Shown here in pieces: positions 1 through 9,817 of a DNA stretch of 64,000 nt. The position numbers were made by a program, and so were the translations under genes. The notes beneath the pieces were generated by a model, which saw only the letters and a program-made list of their open reading frames with translations, was not told the origin of the DNA and made no database searches. Each line of letters starts with the position of its first letter. Positions within the stretch are counted from its first letter, which is position 1. Source of the DNA: Nephrocerus scutellatus (taxonomy: Eukaryota > Arthropoda > Insecta > Diptera > Pipunculidae); the NCBI GenBank assembly GCA_947095585.1, contig OX352761.1, positions 81,843,267 to 81,907,266 on the forward strand. The letters run 5' to 3'.

Positions 1-118
1 TCGCATGAAATTCGAAATGTAGGACTAAGATGTGACTATAAGATTTCTTGCTATGGAAATTCTGGAATATGATCATTATGGTCTGGAATTTCTGGATCAA
101 ATCAATTTTTCAAGCGAT

Positions 119-236
119 TCGCATGAAATTCGGAATGTAGGACTAAGATGTGACTATAAGATTTCTTCCTATGGAAATTCTGGAATATGATCATTATGGT
201 CTGGAATTTCTGGAGCAAATCAATTTTTCAAGCGAT
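119..236 (+). repeat. Reference monomer, 118 bp, G-type
   Basis: This copy matches the majority base at essentially every position and is used as the coordinate reference (base 1 = T of TCGCATGAAA). Landmarks: GAAATTC at 7-13 and again at 56-62; GAATTTC, their reverse complement, at 86-92; the self-complementary 8-mer ATGATCAT at 69-76; direct repeats AAGAT at 27-31 and 40-44; a T5 run near 106-110; and three CpGs at 2-3, 13-14 and 115-116, which fall within about 17 bp across the monomer junction. G-type copies carry TTATGG, GAGCAAATC and TTTTTCAAG together in the 3' half. Confidence 0.95.
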
Positions 237-354
237 TCGCATGAAATTAGGAATGTAGGACTAAGATGTGACTATAAGATTTCTTCCTATGGAAATTCTG
301 GAATATGATCATTATTGTCTGGAATTTCTGGAACAAAGCAATTTCTCAAGCGAT
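237..354 (+). repeat. T-type monomer (GAACAAAGC form), 118 bp
   Basis: Example of the second main subfamily. It differs from the G-type by a linked set of changes in the 3' half: TTATTG for TTATGG, GAACAAAGC for GAGCAAATC, and a C within the T run (TTTCTCAAG). These variants nearly always travel together, so the two types are separate lineages mixed within the array rather than random substitutions. Some copies are hybrid, for example TTATTG with GAGCAAATAAAT, which suggests occasional exchange between the types. Confidence 0.85.
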
Positions 355-442
355 TCGCATGAAATTCGGAATGTAGGACTAAGATGTGGCTATAATATTT
401 CTTCCTATGGAAATTCTGGAATATGATCATTATTGTCTGGAA
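355..442 (+). repeat. Short monomer class, 88 bp, with palindromic junction
   Basis: First example of the 30-bp deletion class, which removes reference bases 93-118 plus 1-4 of the next copy. The junction reads GAATTTCATGAAATTC, a perfect 16-bp palindrome (440-455). Junction starts: 440, 1000, 1731, 2290, 2613, 2937, 4141, 4701, 5261, 5992, 6551, 6874, 7198, 7930, 8136, 8577, 8783, 9697, 10257, 10817, 11548, 12107, 12430, 12754, 13486, 13692, 14134, 14457, 16905, 20755, 22614, 23582, 24399, 25667, 26581, 28675, 29937, 31553, 34549, 35935, 36459, 36783, 38169, 38257, 38781, 38869, 40337, 40425, 40949, 41037, 42151, 42357, 43506, 46189, 47929, 48453, 49012, 50626, 51304, 53160, 54663, 56721, 57045, 58549, 60371, 61043, 62527. 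Imperfect palindromes: 2290, 6551, 12107, 26581, 54663, 57045, 58549 and 62527. Some copies are 87 bp because of an extra 1-bp loss (CCTAGGAAA or CTAGGAAA). Confidence 0.93.
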
Positions 443-560
443 TTTCATGAAATTCGGAATGTAGGACTAAGATGTGACTATAAGATTTCTTGCTATGGAA
501 ATTCTGGAATATGATCATTATGGTCTGGAATTTCTGGAGCAAATCAATTTTTCCAGCGTT

Positions 561-678
561 TCGCATGAAATTCGGAATGTAGGACTAAGATGTGACTATA
601 AGATTTCTTCCTATGAAAATTCTGGAATATGATCATTATTGTCTGGAATTTCTGGAACATAGCAACTTCTCAAGCGAT
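561..678 (+). repeat. T-type monomer (GAACATAGCAAC form), 118 bp
   Basis: A further T-type subclass with GAACATAGCAACTTCTC in the 3' part. It is common in block A and returns throughout the window, usually one or two monomers after a short monomer. This example also carries CCTATGAAAATTC in place of CCTATGGAAATTC, a private variant repeated in the other block A copies (near 4,872 and 10,428). Confidence 0.8.
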
Positions 679-1120
679 TCGCATGAAATTCGGAATGTAG
701 GACTAAGATGTGACTATAAGATTTCTTCCTATGGAAATTCTGGAATATGATCATTATGGTCTGGAATTTCTGGAATATAGCAACTTCTCAAGCGATTCAC
801 ATGAAATTCGGAATGTAGGACTAAGATGTGACTATAAGATTTCTTGCTATGGAAATTCTGGAATATGATCATTATTGTCTGGAATTTCTGGAGCAAATCA
901 ATTTTTCAAGCGATTCGCATGAAATTCGAAATGTAGGACTAAGATGTGACTATAAGATTTCTTGCTATGGAAATTCTGGAATATGATCATTATTGTCTGG
1001 AATTTCATGAAATTCGGAATGTAGGACTAAGATGTGACTATAAGATTTCTTGCTATGGAAATTCTGGAATATGATCATTATGGTCTGGAATTTCTGGAGC
1101 AAATCAATTTTTCAAGCGAT

Positions 1121-1224
1121 TCGCATGAAATTAGGAATGTAGGACTAAGATGTGACTATAAGAAATTCTGGAATATGATCATTATGGCCTGGAATTTCTG
1201 GAGCAAATCAATTTTTCAAGCGAT
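1121..1224 (+). repeat. 104-bp monomer (14-bp deletion)
   Basis: Lacks 14 bp between ACTATAAGA and AATTCTGG, removing the TTTCTTGCTATGG segment. It is always followed directly by the 68-bp monomer. Copies: 1121-1224, 3058-3161, 5382-5485, 7319-7422, 10938-11041, 12875-12978. It is restricted to block A. Confidence 0.9.
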
Positions 1225-1292
1225 TTCTATGAAATTCGGAATGTGATCATTATTGTCTGGAATTTCTGGAACATAGCAAATTCTCAAGCGAT
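1225..1292 (+). repeat. 68-bp half monomer (50-bp deletion)
   Basis: GGAATGT is joined directly to GATCATTATTG, skipping 50 bp from AGGACT to GGAATAT. The two flanks share GGAAT, so short homology between the start and middle of the monomer may have guided the deletion. Copies: 1225-1292, 3162-3229, 5486-5553, 7423-7490, 11042-11109, 12979-13046. It is always partnered with the 104-bp monomer. Confidence 0.9.
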
Positions 1293-2798
1293 TCGCATGA
1301 AATTCGGAATGTAGGACTAAGTTGTGAAAAAAAGATTTCTTCCTATGGAAATTCTGGAATATGATCATTATTGTCTGGAATTTCTGGAACATAGAAACTT
1401 CTCAATAGATTCGCATGAAATTCGGAATGCAGGACTAAGATGTGACTATAATATTTCTTCCTATGGAAATTCTGGAATATGATCATTATGGTCTGTAATT
1501 TCCGGAGCAAATAAATTTTTCAAACGATGCGCGTTAAATTCGGAATGTAGGACTAAGATGTGAATATAAGATTTCTTCCTATGGAAATTCTGGAATATGA
1601 TCATTATGGTCTGGAATTTCTGGAGCAAATCAATTTTTAAAGCGATTCGCATGAAATTCGGAATGAAGGACTAAGATGTGACTATAAGATTTCTTCCTAG
1701 GAAATTCTGGAATATGATCATTATTGTCTGGAATTTCATGAAATTCGGAATGTAGGACTAAGATGTGACTATAAGATTTCTTGCTATGGAAATTCTGGAA
1801 TATGATCATTATGGTCTGGAATTTCTGGAGCAAATCAATTTTTCCAGCGATTCGCATGAAATTCGGAATGTAGGACTAAGATGTGACTATAAGATTTCTT
1901 CCTATGGAAATTCTGGAATATGATAATTATTGTCTGGAATTTCTGGAACATAGCAACTTCTCAAGCGATTCGCGTTAAATTCGGAATGTAGGACTAAGAT
2001 GTGACTATAAGATTTCTTCCTATGGAAATTCTGGAATATGATCATTATGGTCTGGAATTTCTGGAGCAAATAAATTTTTCAAACGATGCGCGTTAAATTC
2101 GGAATGTAGGACTAAGATGTGACTATAAGATTTCTTCCTATGGAAATTCTGGAATATGATCATTATGGTCTGCAATTTCTGGAGCAAATCAATTTTTCAA
2201 GCGATTCGCATGAAATTCGGAATGAAGGACTAAGATGTGACTATAAGATTTCTTTCTAGGAAATTCTGGAATATGATCATTATTGTCTGGAATTTCATGA
2301 AATCCGGAATGTAGGACTAAGACGTGACTATAATATTTCTTCCTATGGAAATTCTGGAATATGATCATTATGGTCTGGAATTTCTGGAGCAAATAAATTT
2401 TTCAAACGATGCGCGTTAAATTCGGAATGTAGGACTAAGATGTGACTATAAGATTTCTTCCTATGGAAATTCTGGAATATGATCATTATGGTCTGGAATT
2501 TCTGGAGCAAATCAATTTTTCAAGCGATTCGCATGAAATTCGGAATGAAGGATTAAGATGTGACTATAAGATTTCTTCCTAGGAAATTCTGGAATATGAT
2601 CATTATTGTCTGGAATTTCATGAAATTCGGAATGTAGGACTAAGATGTGACTATAAGATTTCTTGCTATGGAAATTCTGGAATATGATCATTATGGTCTG
2701 GAATTTCTGGAGCAAATCAATTTTTCCAGCGATTCGCATGAAATTCGGAATGTAGGACTAAGATGTGACTATAAGATTTCTTGCTATGGAAATTCTGG

Positions 2799-3367
2799 AA
2801 TATGATCATTATTGTCTGGAATTTCTGGAGCAAATCAATTTTTCAAGCGATTCGCATGAAATTCGAAATGTAGGACTAAGATGTGACTATAAGATTTCTT
2901 GCTATGGAAATTCTGGAATATGATCATTATTGTCTGGAATTTCATGAAATTCGGAATGTAGGACTAAGATGTGACTATAAGATTTCTTGCTATGGAAATT
3001 CTGGAATATGATCATTATGGTCTGGAATTTCTGGAGCAAATCAATTTTTCAAGCGATTCGCATGTAATTAGGAATGTAGGACTAAGATGTGACTATAAGA
3101 AATTCTGGAATATGATCATTATGGCCTGGAATTTCTGGAGCAAATCAATTTTTCAAGCGATTTGTATGAAATTCGGAATGTGATCATTATTGTCTGGAAT
3201 TTCTGGAACATAGCAACTTCTCAAGCGATTCGCATGAAATTCGGAATGTAGGACTAAGATGTGAAAAAAAGATTTCTTCCTATGGAAATTCTGGAATATG
3301 ATCATTATTGTCTGGAATTTCTGGAACATAGAAACTTCTCAATAGATTCGCATGAAATTCGGAATGT
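2799..3367 (+). repeat. Nested duplication inside HOR A, second member
   Basis: Second member of the 1,937-bp-offset pair. It carries the same short monomer (2937), 104-bp monomer (3058-3161) and 68-bp monomer (3162-3229), with the member-specific variants CATGTAATTAGG and CGATTTGTATG. The equivalent members at 7,060-7,628 and 12,616-13,184 carry the same variants. Confidence 0.8.
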
Positions 3368-4261
3368 AGGACTAAGATGTGACTATAAGATTTCTTCCTA
3401 TGGAAATTCTGGAATATGATCATTATTGTCTGGAATTTCTGGAACATAGCAACTTCTCAAGCGATTCGCATGAAATTCGGAATGTAGCACTAAGATGTGA
3501 AAAAAAGATTTCTTCCTATGGAAATTCTGGAATATGATCATTATTGTCTGGAATTTCTGGAACATAGAAACTTCTCAAGCGATTCGCATGAAATTCGGAA
3601 TGTAGGACTAAGATGTGACTATAAGATTTCTTCCTATGGAAATTCTGGAATATGATCATTATGGTCTGGAATTTCTAGAGCAAATCAATTTTTTAAGCGA
3701 TTCGCATTAAATTCGGAATGTAGGACTTAGGTGTGACTATAAGATTTCTTCCTATGGAAATTCTGGAATATGATCATTATTGTCTGGAATTTCTGGAACA
3801 AAGCAATTTCTCAAGCGATTCGCATGAAATTCAAAATGTAGGACTAAGATGTGACTATAATATTTCTTCCTATGGAAATTCTGGAATATGATCATTATGG
3901 TCTGGAATTTCTGGAGCAAATCAATTTTTCAAGCGATTGGCATGAAATTCGGAATGTAGGACTAAGATGTGACTATAAGATTTCTTCCTATGGAAATTCT
4001 GGAATATGATCATTATGGTCTGGAATTTCTGGAGCAAATCAATTTTTCAAGCGATTCGCATGAAATTCGGAATGTAGGACTAAGATGTGACTATAAGATT
4101 ACTTCCTATGGAAATTCTGGAATATGATCATTATTGTCTGGAATTTCATGAAATTCGGAATGTAGGACTAAGATGTGACTATAAGATTTCTTCCTATGGA
4201 AATTCTGGAATATGATCATTATGGTCTGGAATTTCTGGAGCAAATCAAATTTTCAAGCGAT

Positions 4262-7200
4262 TCGCATGAAATTCGAAATGTAGGACTAAGATGTGACTAT
4301 AAGATTTCTTGCTATGGAAATTCTGGAATATGATCATTATGGTCTGGAATTTCTGGATCAAATCAATTTTTCAAGCGATTCGCATGAAATTCGGAATGTA
4401 GGACTAAGATGTGACTATAAGATTTCTTCCTATGGAAATTCTGGAATATGATCATTATGGTCTGGAATTTCTGGAGCAAATCAATTTTTCAAGCGATTCG
4501 CATGAAATTAGGAATGTAGGACTAAGATGTGACTATAAGATTTCTTCCTATGGAAATTCTGGAATATGATCATTATTGTCTGGAATTTCTGGAACAAAGC
4601 AATTTCTCAAGCGATTCGCATGAAATTCGGAATGTAGGACTAAGATGTGGCTATAATATTTCTTCCTATGGAAATTCTGGAATATGATCATTATTGTCTG
4701 GAATTTCATGAAATTCGGAATGTAGGACTAAGATGTGACTATAAGATTTCTTGCTATGGAAATTCTGGAATATGATCATTATGGTCTGGAATTTCTGGAG
4801 CAAATCAATTTTTCCAGCGATTCGCATGAAATTCGGAATGTAGGACTAAGATGTGACTATAAGATTTCTTCCTATGAAAATTCTGGAATATGATCATTAT
4901 TGTCTGGAATTTCTGGAACATAGCAACTTCTCAAGCGATTCGCATGAAATTCGGAATGTAGGACTAAGATGTGACTATAAGATTTCTTCCTATGGAAATT
5001 CTGGAATATGATCATTATGGTCTGGAATTTCTGGAATATAGCAACTTCTCAAGCGATTCACATGAAATTCGGAATGTAGGACTAAGATGTGACTATAAGA
5101 TTTCTTGCTATGGAAATTCTGGAATATGATCATTATTGTCTGGAATTTCTGGAGCAAATCAATTTTTCAAGCGATTCGCATGAAATTCGAAATGTAGGAC
5201 TAAGATGTGACTATAAGATTTCTTGCTATGGAAATTCTGGAATATGATCATTATTGTCTGGAATTTCATGAAATTCGGAATGTAGGACTAAGATGTGACT
5301 ATAAGATTTCTTGCTATGGAAATTCTGGAATATGATCATTATGGTCTGGAATTTCTGGAGCAAATCAATTTTTCAAGCGATTCGCATGAAATTAGGAATG
5401 TAGGACTAAGATGTGACTATAAGAAATTCTGGAATATGATCATTATGGCCTGGAATTTCTGGAGCAAATCAATTTTTCAAGCGATTTCTATGAAATTCGG
5501 AATGTGATCATTATTGTCTGGAATTTCTGGAACATAGCAAATTCTCAAGCGATTCGCATGAAATTCGGAATGTAGGACTAAGTTGTGAAAAAAAGATTTC
5601 TTCCTATGGAAATTCTGGAATATGATCATTATTGTCTGGAATTTCTGGAACATAGAAACTTCTCAATAGATTCGCATGAAATTCGGAATGTAGGACTAAG
5701 ATGTGACTATAATATTTCTTCCTATGGAAATTCTGGAATATGATCATTATGGTCTGTAATTTCCGGAGCAAATAAATTTTTCAAACGATGCGCGTTAAAT
5801 TCGGAATGTAGGACTAAGATGTGAATATAAGATTTCTTCCTATGGAAATTCTGGAATATGATCATTATGGTCTGGAATTTCTGGAGCAAATCAATTTTTA
5901 AAGCGATTCGCATGAAATTCGGAATGAAGGACTAAGATGTGACTATAAGATTTCTTCCTAGGAAATTCTGGAATATGATCATTATTGTCTGGAATTTCAT
6001 GAAATTCGGAATGTAGGACTAAGATGTGACTATAAGATTTCTTGCTATGGAAATTCTGGAATATGATCATTATGGTCTGGAATTTCTGGAGCAAATCAAT
6101 TTTTCCAGCGATTCGCATGAAATTCGGAATGTAGGACTAAGATGTGACTATAAGATTTCTTCCTATGGAAATTCTGGAATATGATAATTATTGTCTGGAA
6201 TTTCTGGAACATAGCAACTTCTCAAGCGATTCGCGTTAAATTCGGAATGTAGGACTAAGATGTGACTATAAGATTTCTTCCTATGGAAATTCTGGAATAT
6301 GATCATTATGGTCTGGAATTTCTGGAGCAAATAAATTTTTCAAACGATGCGCGTTAAATTCGGAATGTAGGACTAAGATGTGACTATAAGATTTCTTCCT
6401 ATGGAAATTCTGGAATATGATCATTATGGTCTGCAATTTCTGGAGCAAATCAATTTTTCAAGCGATTCGCATGAAATTCGGAATGAAGGACTAAGATGTG
6501 ACTATAAGATTTCTTTCTAGGAAATTCTGGAATATGATCATTATTGTCTGGAATTTCATGAAATCCGGAATGTAGGACTAAGACGTGACTATAATATTTC
6601 TTCCTATGGAAATTCTGGAATATGATCATTATGGTCTGGAATTTCTGGAGCAAATAAATTTTTCAAACGATGCGCGTTAAATTCGGAATGTAGGACTAAG
6701 ATGTGACTATAAGATTTCTTCCTATGGAAATTCTGGAATATGATCATTATGGTCTGGAATTTCTGGAGCAAATCAATTTTTCAAGCGATTCGCATGAAAT
6801 TCGGAATGAAGGATTAAGATGTGACTATAAGATTTCTTCCTAGGAAATTCTGGAATATGATCATTATTGTCTGGAATTTCATGAAATTCGGAATGTAGGA
6901 CTAAGATGTGACTATAAGATTTCTTGCTATGGAAATTCTGGAATATGATCATTATGGTCTGGAATTTCTGGAGCAAATCAATTTTTCCAGCGATTCGCAT
7001 GAAATTCGGAATGTAGGACTAAGATGTGACTATAAGATTTCTTGCTATGGAAATTCTGGAATATGATCATTATTGTCTGGAATTTCTGGAGCAAATCAAT
7101 TTTTCAAGCGATTCGCATGAAATTCGAAATGTAGGACTAAGATGTGACTATAAGATTTCTTGCTATGGAAATTCTGGAATATGATCATTATTGTCTGGAA

Positions 7201-9817
7201 TTTCATGAAATTCGGAATGTAGGACTAAGATGTGACTATAAGATTTCTTGCTATGGAAATTCTGGAATATGATCATTATGGTCTGGAATTTCTGGAGCAA
7301 ATCAATTTTTCAAGCGATTCGCATGTAATTAGGAATGTAGGACTAAGATGTGACTATAAGAAATTCTGGAATATGATCATTATGGCCTGGAATTTCTGGA
7401 GCAAATCAATTTTTCAAGCGATTTGTATGAAATTCGGAATGTGATCATTATTGTCTGGAATTTCTGGAACATAGCAACTTCTCAAGCGATTCGCATGAAA
7501 TTCGGAATGTAGGACTAAGATGTGAAAAAAAGATTTCTTCCTATGGAAATTCTGGAATATGATCATTATTGTCTGGAATTTCTGGAACATAGAAACTTCT
7601 CAATAGATTCGCATGAAATTCGGAATGTAGGACTAAGATGTGACTATAATATTTCTTCCTATGGAAATTCTGGAATATGATCATTATGGTCTGGAATTTC
7701 TGGAGCAAATCAATTTTTTAAGCGATTCGCATGAAATTCGGAATGTAGGACTTAGATGTGACTATAAGATTTCTTCCTATGGAAATTCTGGAATATGATC
7801 AATATGGTCTGGAATTTCTGGAGCAAATCAATTTTTCAAGCGATTCGCATGAAATTCGGAATGTAGGACTAAGATGTGACTATAAGATTTCTTCCTATGG
7901 AAATTCTGGAATATGATAATTATTGTCTGGAATTTCATGAAATTCGGAATGTAGGACTAAGATGTGACTATAAGATTTCTTCCTATGGAAATTCTGGAAT
8001 ATGATCATTATTGTCTGGAATTTCTGGAACAAAGCAATTTCTCAAGCGATTCGCATGAAATTCGGAATGTAGGACTAAGATGTGACTATAATATTTCTTC
8101 CTATGGAAATTCTGGAATATGATCATTATTGTCTGGAATTTCATGAAATTCGGAATGTATGACTAAGATGTGACTATAAGATTTCTTGCTATGGAAATTC
8201 TGGAATATGATCATTATGGTCTGGAATTTCTGGATCAAATCAATTTTTCAAGCGATTCGCATGAAATTCGGAATGTAGGACTAAGATGTGACTATAAGAT
8301 TTCTTCCTATGGAAATTCTGGAATATGATCATTATGGTCTGGAATTTCTGGAGCAAATCAATTTTTCAAGCGATTCGCATTAAATTCGGAATGTAGGACT
8401 AATATGTAACTATAAGATTTCTTCCTATGGAAATTCTGGAATATGATCATTATGGTCTGGAATTTCTGGAGCAAATCAATTTTTCAAGCGATTCGCATGA
8501 AATTCGGAATGTAGGACTAAGATGTGACTATAAGATTTCTTCCTAGGAAATTCTGGAATATGATCATTATTGTCTGGAATTTCATGAAATTCGGAATGTA
8601 GGACTAAGATGTGACTATAAGATTTCTTGCTATGGAAATTCTGGAATATGATCATTATGGTCTGGAATTTCTGGAGCAAATCAATTTTTCAAGCGATTTG
8701 CATGAAAATCGAAATGTAGGACTAAGATGTGACTATAAGATTTCTTGCTATGGAAATTCTGGAATATGATCATTATTGTCTGGAATTTCATGAAATTCGG
8801 AATGTAGGACTAAGATGTGACTATAAGATTTCTTGCTATGGAAATTCTGGAATATGATCATTATGGTCTGGAATTTCTGGAGCAAATCAATTTTTCAAGC
8901 GATTCGCATGAAATTCGGAATGTAGGACTAAGATGTGACTATAAGATTTCTTCCTATGGAAATTCTGGAATATGATCATTATTGTCTGGAATTTCTGGAA
9001 CATAGCAACTTCTCAAGCGATTCGCATGAAATTCGGAATGTAGCACTAAGATGTGAAAAAAAGATTTCTTCCTATGGAAATTCTGGAATATGATCATTAT
9101 TGTCTGGAATTTCTGGAACATAGAAACTTCTCAAGCGATTCGCATGAAATTCGGAATGTAGGACTAAGATGTGACTATAAGATTTCTTCCTATGGAAATT
9201 CTGGAATATGATCATTATGGTCTGGAATTTCTAGAGCAAATCAATTTTTTAAGCGATTCGCATTAAATTCGGAATGTAGGACTTAGGTGTGACTATAAGA
9301 TTTCTTCCTATGGAAATTCTGGAATATGATCATTATTGTCTGGAATTTCTGGAACAAAGCAATTTCTCAAGCGATTCGCATGAAATTCAAAATGTAGGAC
9401 TAAGATGTGACTATAATATTTCTTCCTATGGAAATTCTGGAATATGATCATTATGGTCTGGAATTTCTGGAGCAAATCAATTTTTCAAGCGATTGGCATG
9501 AAATTCGGAATGTAGGACTAAGATGTGACTATAAGATTTCTTGCTATGGAAATTCTGGAATATGATCATTATGGTCTGGAATTTCTGGAGCAAATCAATT
9601 TTTCAAGCGATTCGCATGAAATTCGGAATGTAGGACTAAGATGTGACTATAAGATTACTTCCTATGGAAATTCTGGAATATGATCATTATTGTCTGGAAT
9701 TTCATGAAATTCGGAATGTAGGACTAAGATGTGACTATAAGATTTCTTCCTATGGAAATTCTGGAATATGATCATTATGGTCTGGAATTTCTGGAGCAAA
9801 TCAAATTTTCAAGCGAT
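4262..9817 (+). repeat. HOR A copy 2 (complete, 5,556 bp, 51 monomers)
   Basis: The only complete copy of the block A unit. Its length equals the sum of its monomers: 36x118, 7x88, 4x87, 2x104 and 2x68. Diagnostic variants, absent or rare elsewhere, include AAACGATGCGCGTTAAATTC, CTCAATAGATTCG, CTGGAATATAGC, CTGGATCAAATC and the paired 104- and 68-bp monomers. Copies 1 and 3 are near-identical by eye over kilobases, including private single-base changes, so amplification of this unit was recent relative to monomer divergence. Confidence 0.92.

Larger units (their letters stand above)
862..1430 (+). repeat. Nested duplication inside HOR A, first member
   Basis: About 0.57 kb around the 104/68-bp monomer pair is repeated inside the same HOR unit 1,937 bp downstream (about 2,799-3,367), and correspondingly in copies 2 and 3. 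The offset equals 12x118 + 88 + 3x87 + 104 + 68. The two members differ by small changes (CATGAAATTAGG against CATGTAATTAGG; CGATTTCTATG against CGATTTGTATG), so this nested duplication predates amplification of the 5,556-bp unit. Edges are approximate. Confidence 0.8.
1..4261 (+). repeat. HOR A copy 1 (internally deleted, 4,261 bp)
   Basis: Leftmost copy of the block A higher-order repeat. Positions 1 to about 3,346 match 4,262 onward at a constant offset of 4,261. From about 3,390 the match switches to an offset of 5,556 (TAGCAC at 3,485 against 9,041). This copy therefore lacks 1,295 bp that copies 2 and 3 contain, equal to 8x118 + 3x88 + 87, i.e. twelve whole monomers. The switch point lies between about 3,346 and 3,389 with the monomer phase kept. 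Whether the true unit starts at base 1 is unknown, because the window begins there. Confidence 0.88.

Noticed and set aside
110..136. CENP-B box near GATTCGCATGAAATTCGG
   Set aside because: Two TTCG motifs lie 11 bp apart, which suggested the 17-bp box, but the required CGGG at the right spacing is absent in the frames I tested (AATTCGG or GTAGGACT falls there instead). No match.
146..160. TATA-box or polyadenylation signals (CTATAAG, CTATAATATT, AAATAAATT)
   Set aside because: These are monomer bases present hundreds of times by repetition, with no associated transcription unit. AT-rich satellites contain them by chance.
187..194. ATGATCAT as an origin or DnaA-type or regulator operator
   Set aside because: An 8-bp palindrome in every monomer is expected by descent from one ancestor. 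Nothing else suggests a bacterial origin, and the setting is a eukaryotic-type satellite.
1034..1246. Seventy-codon open frames repeated in block A (1034, 2971, 5295, 7232, 10851, 12788)
   Set aside because: Each spans the 104/68-bp monomer pair; the indels alone explain the open frame. The peptides match the monomer translation with no independent domain.
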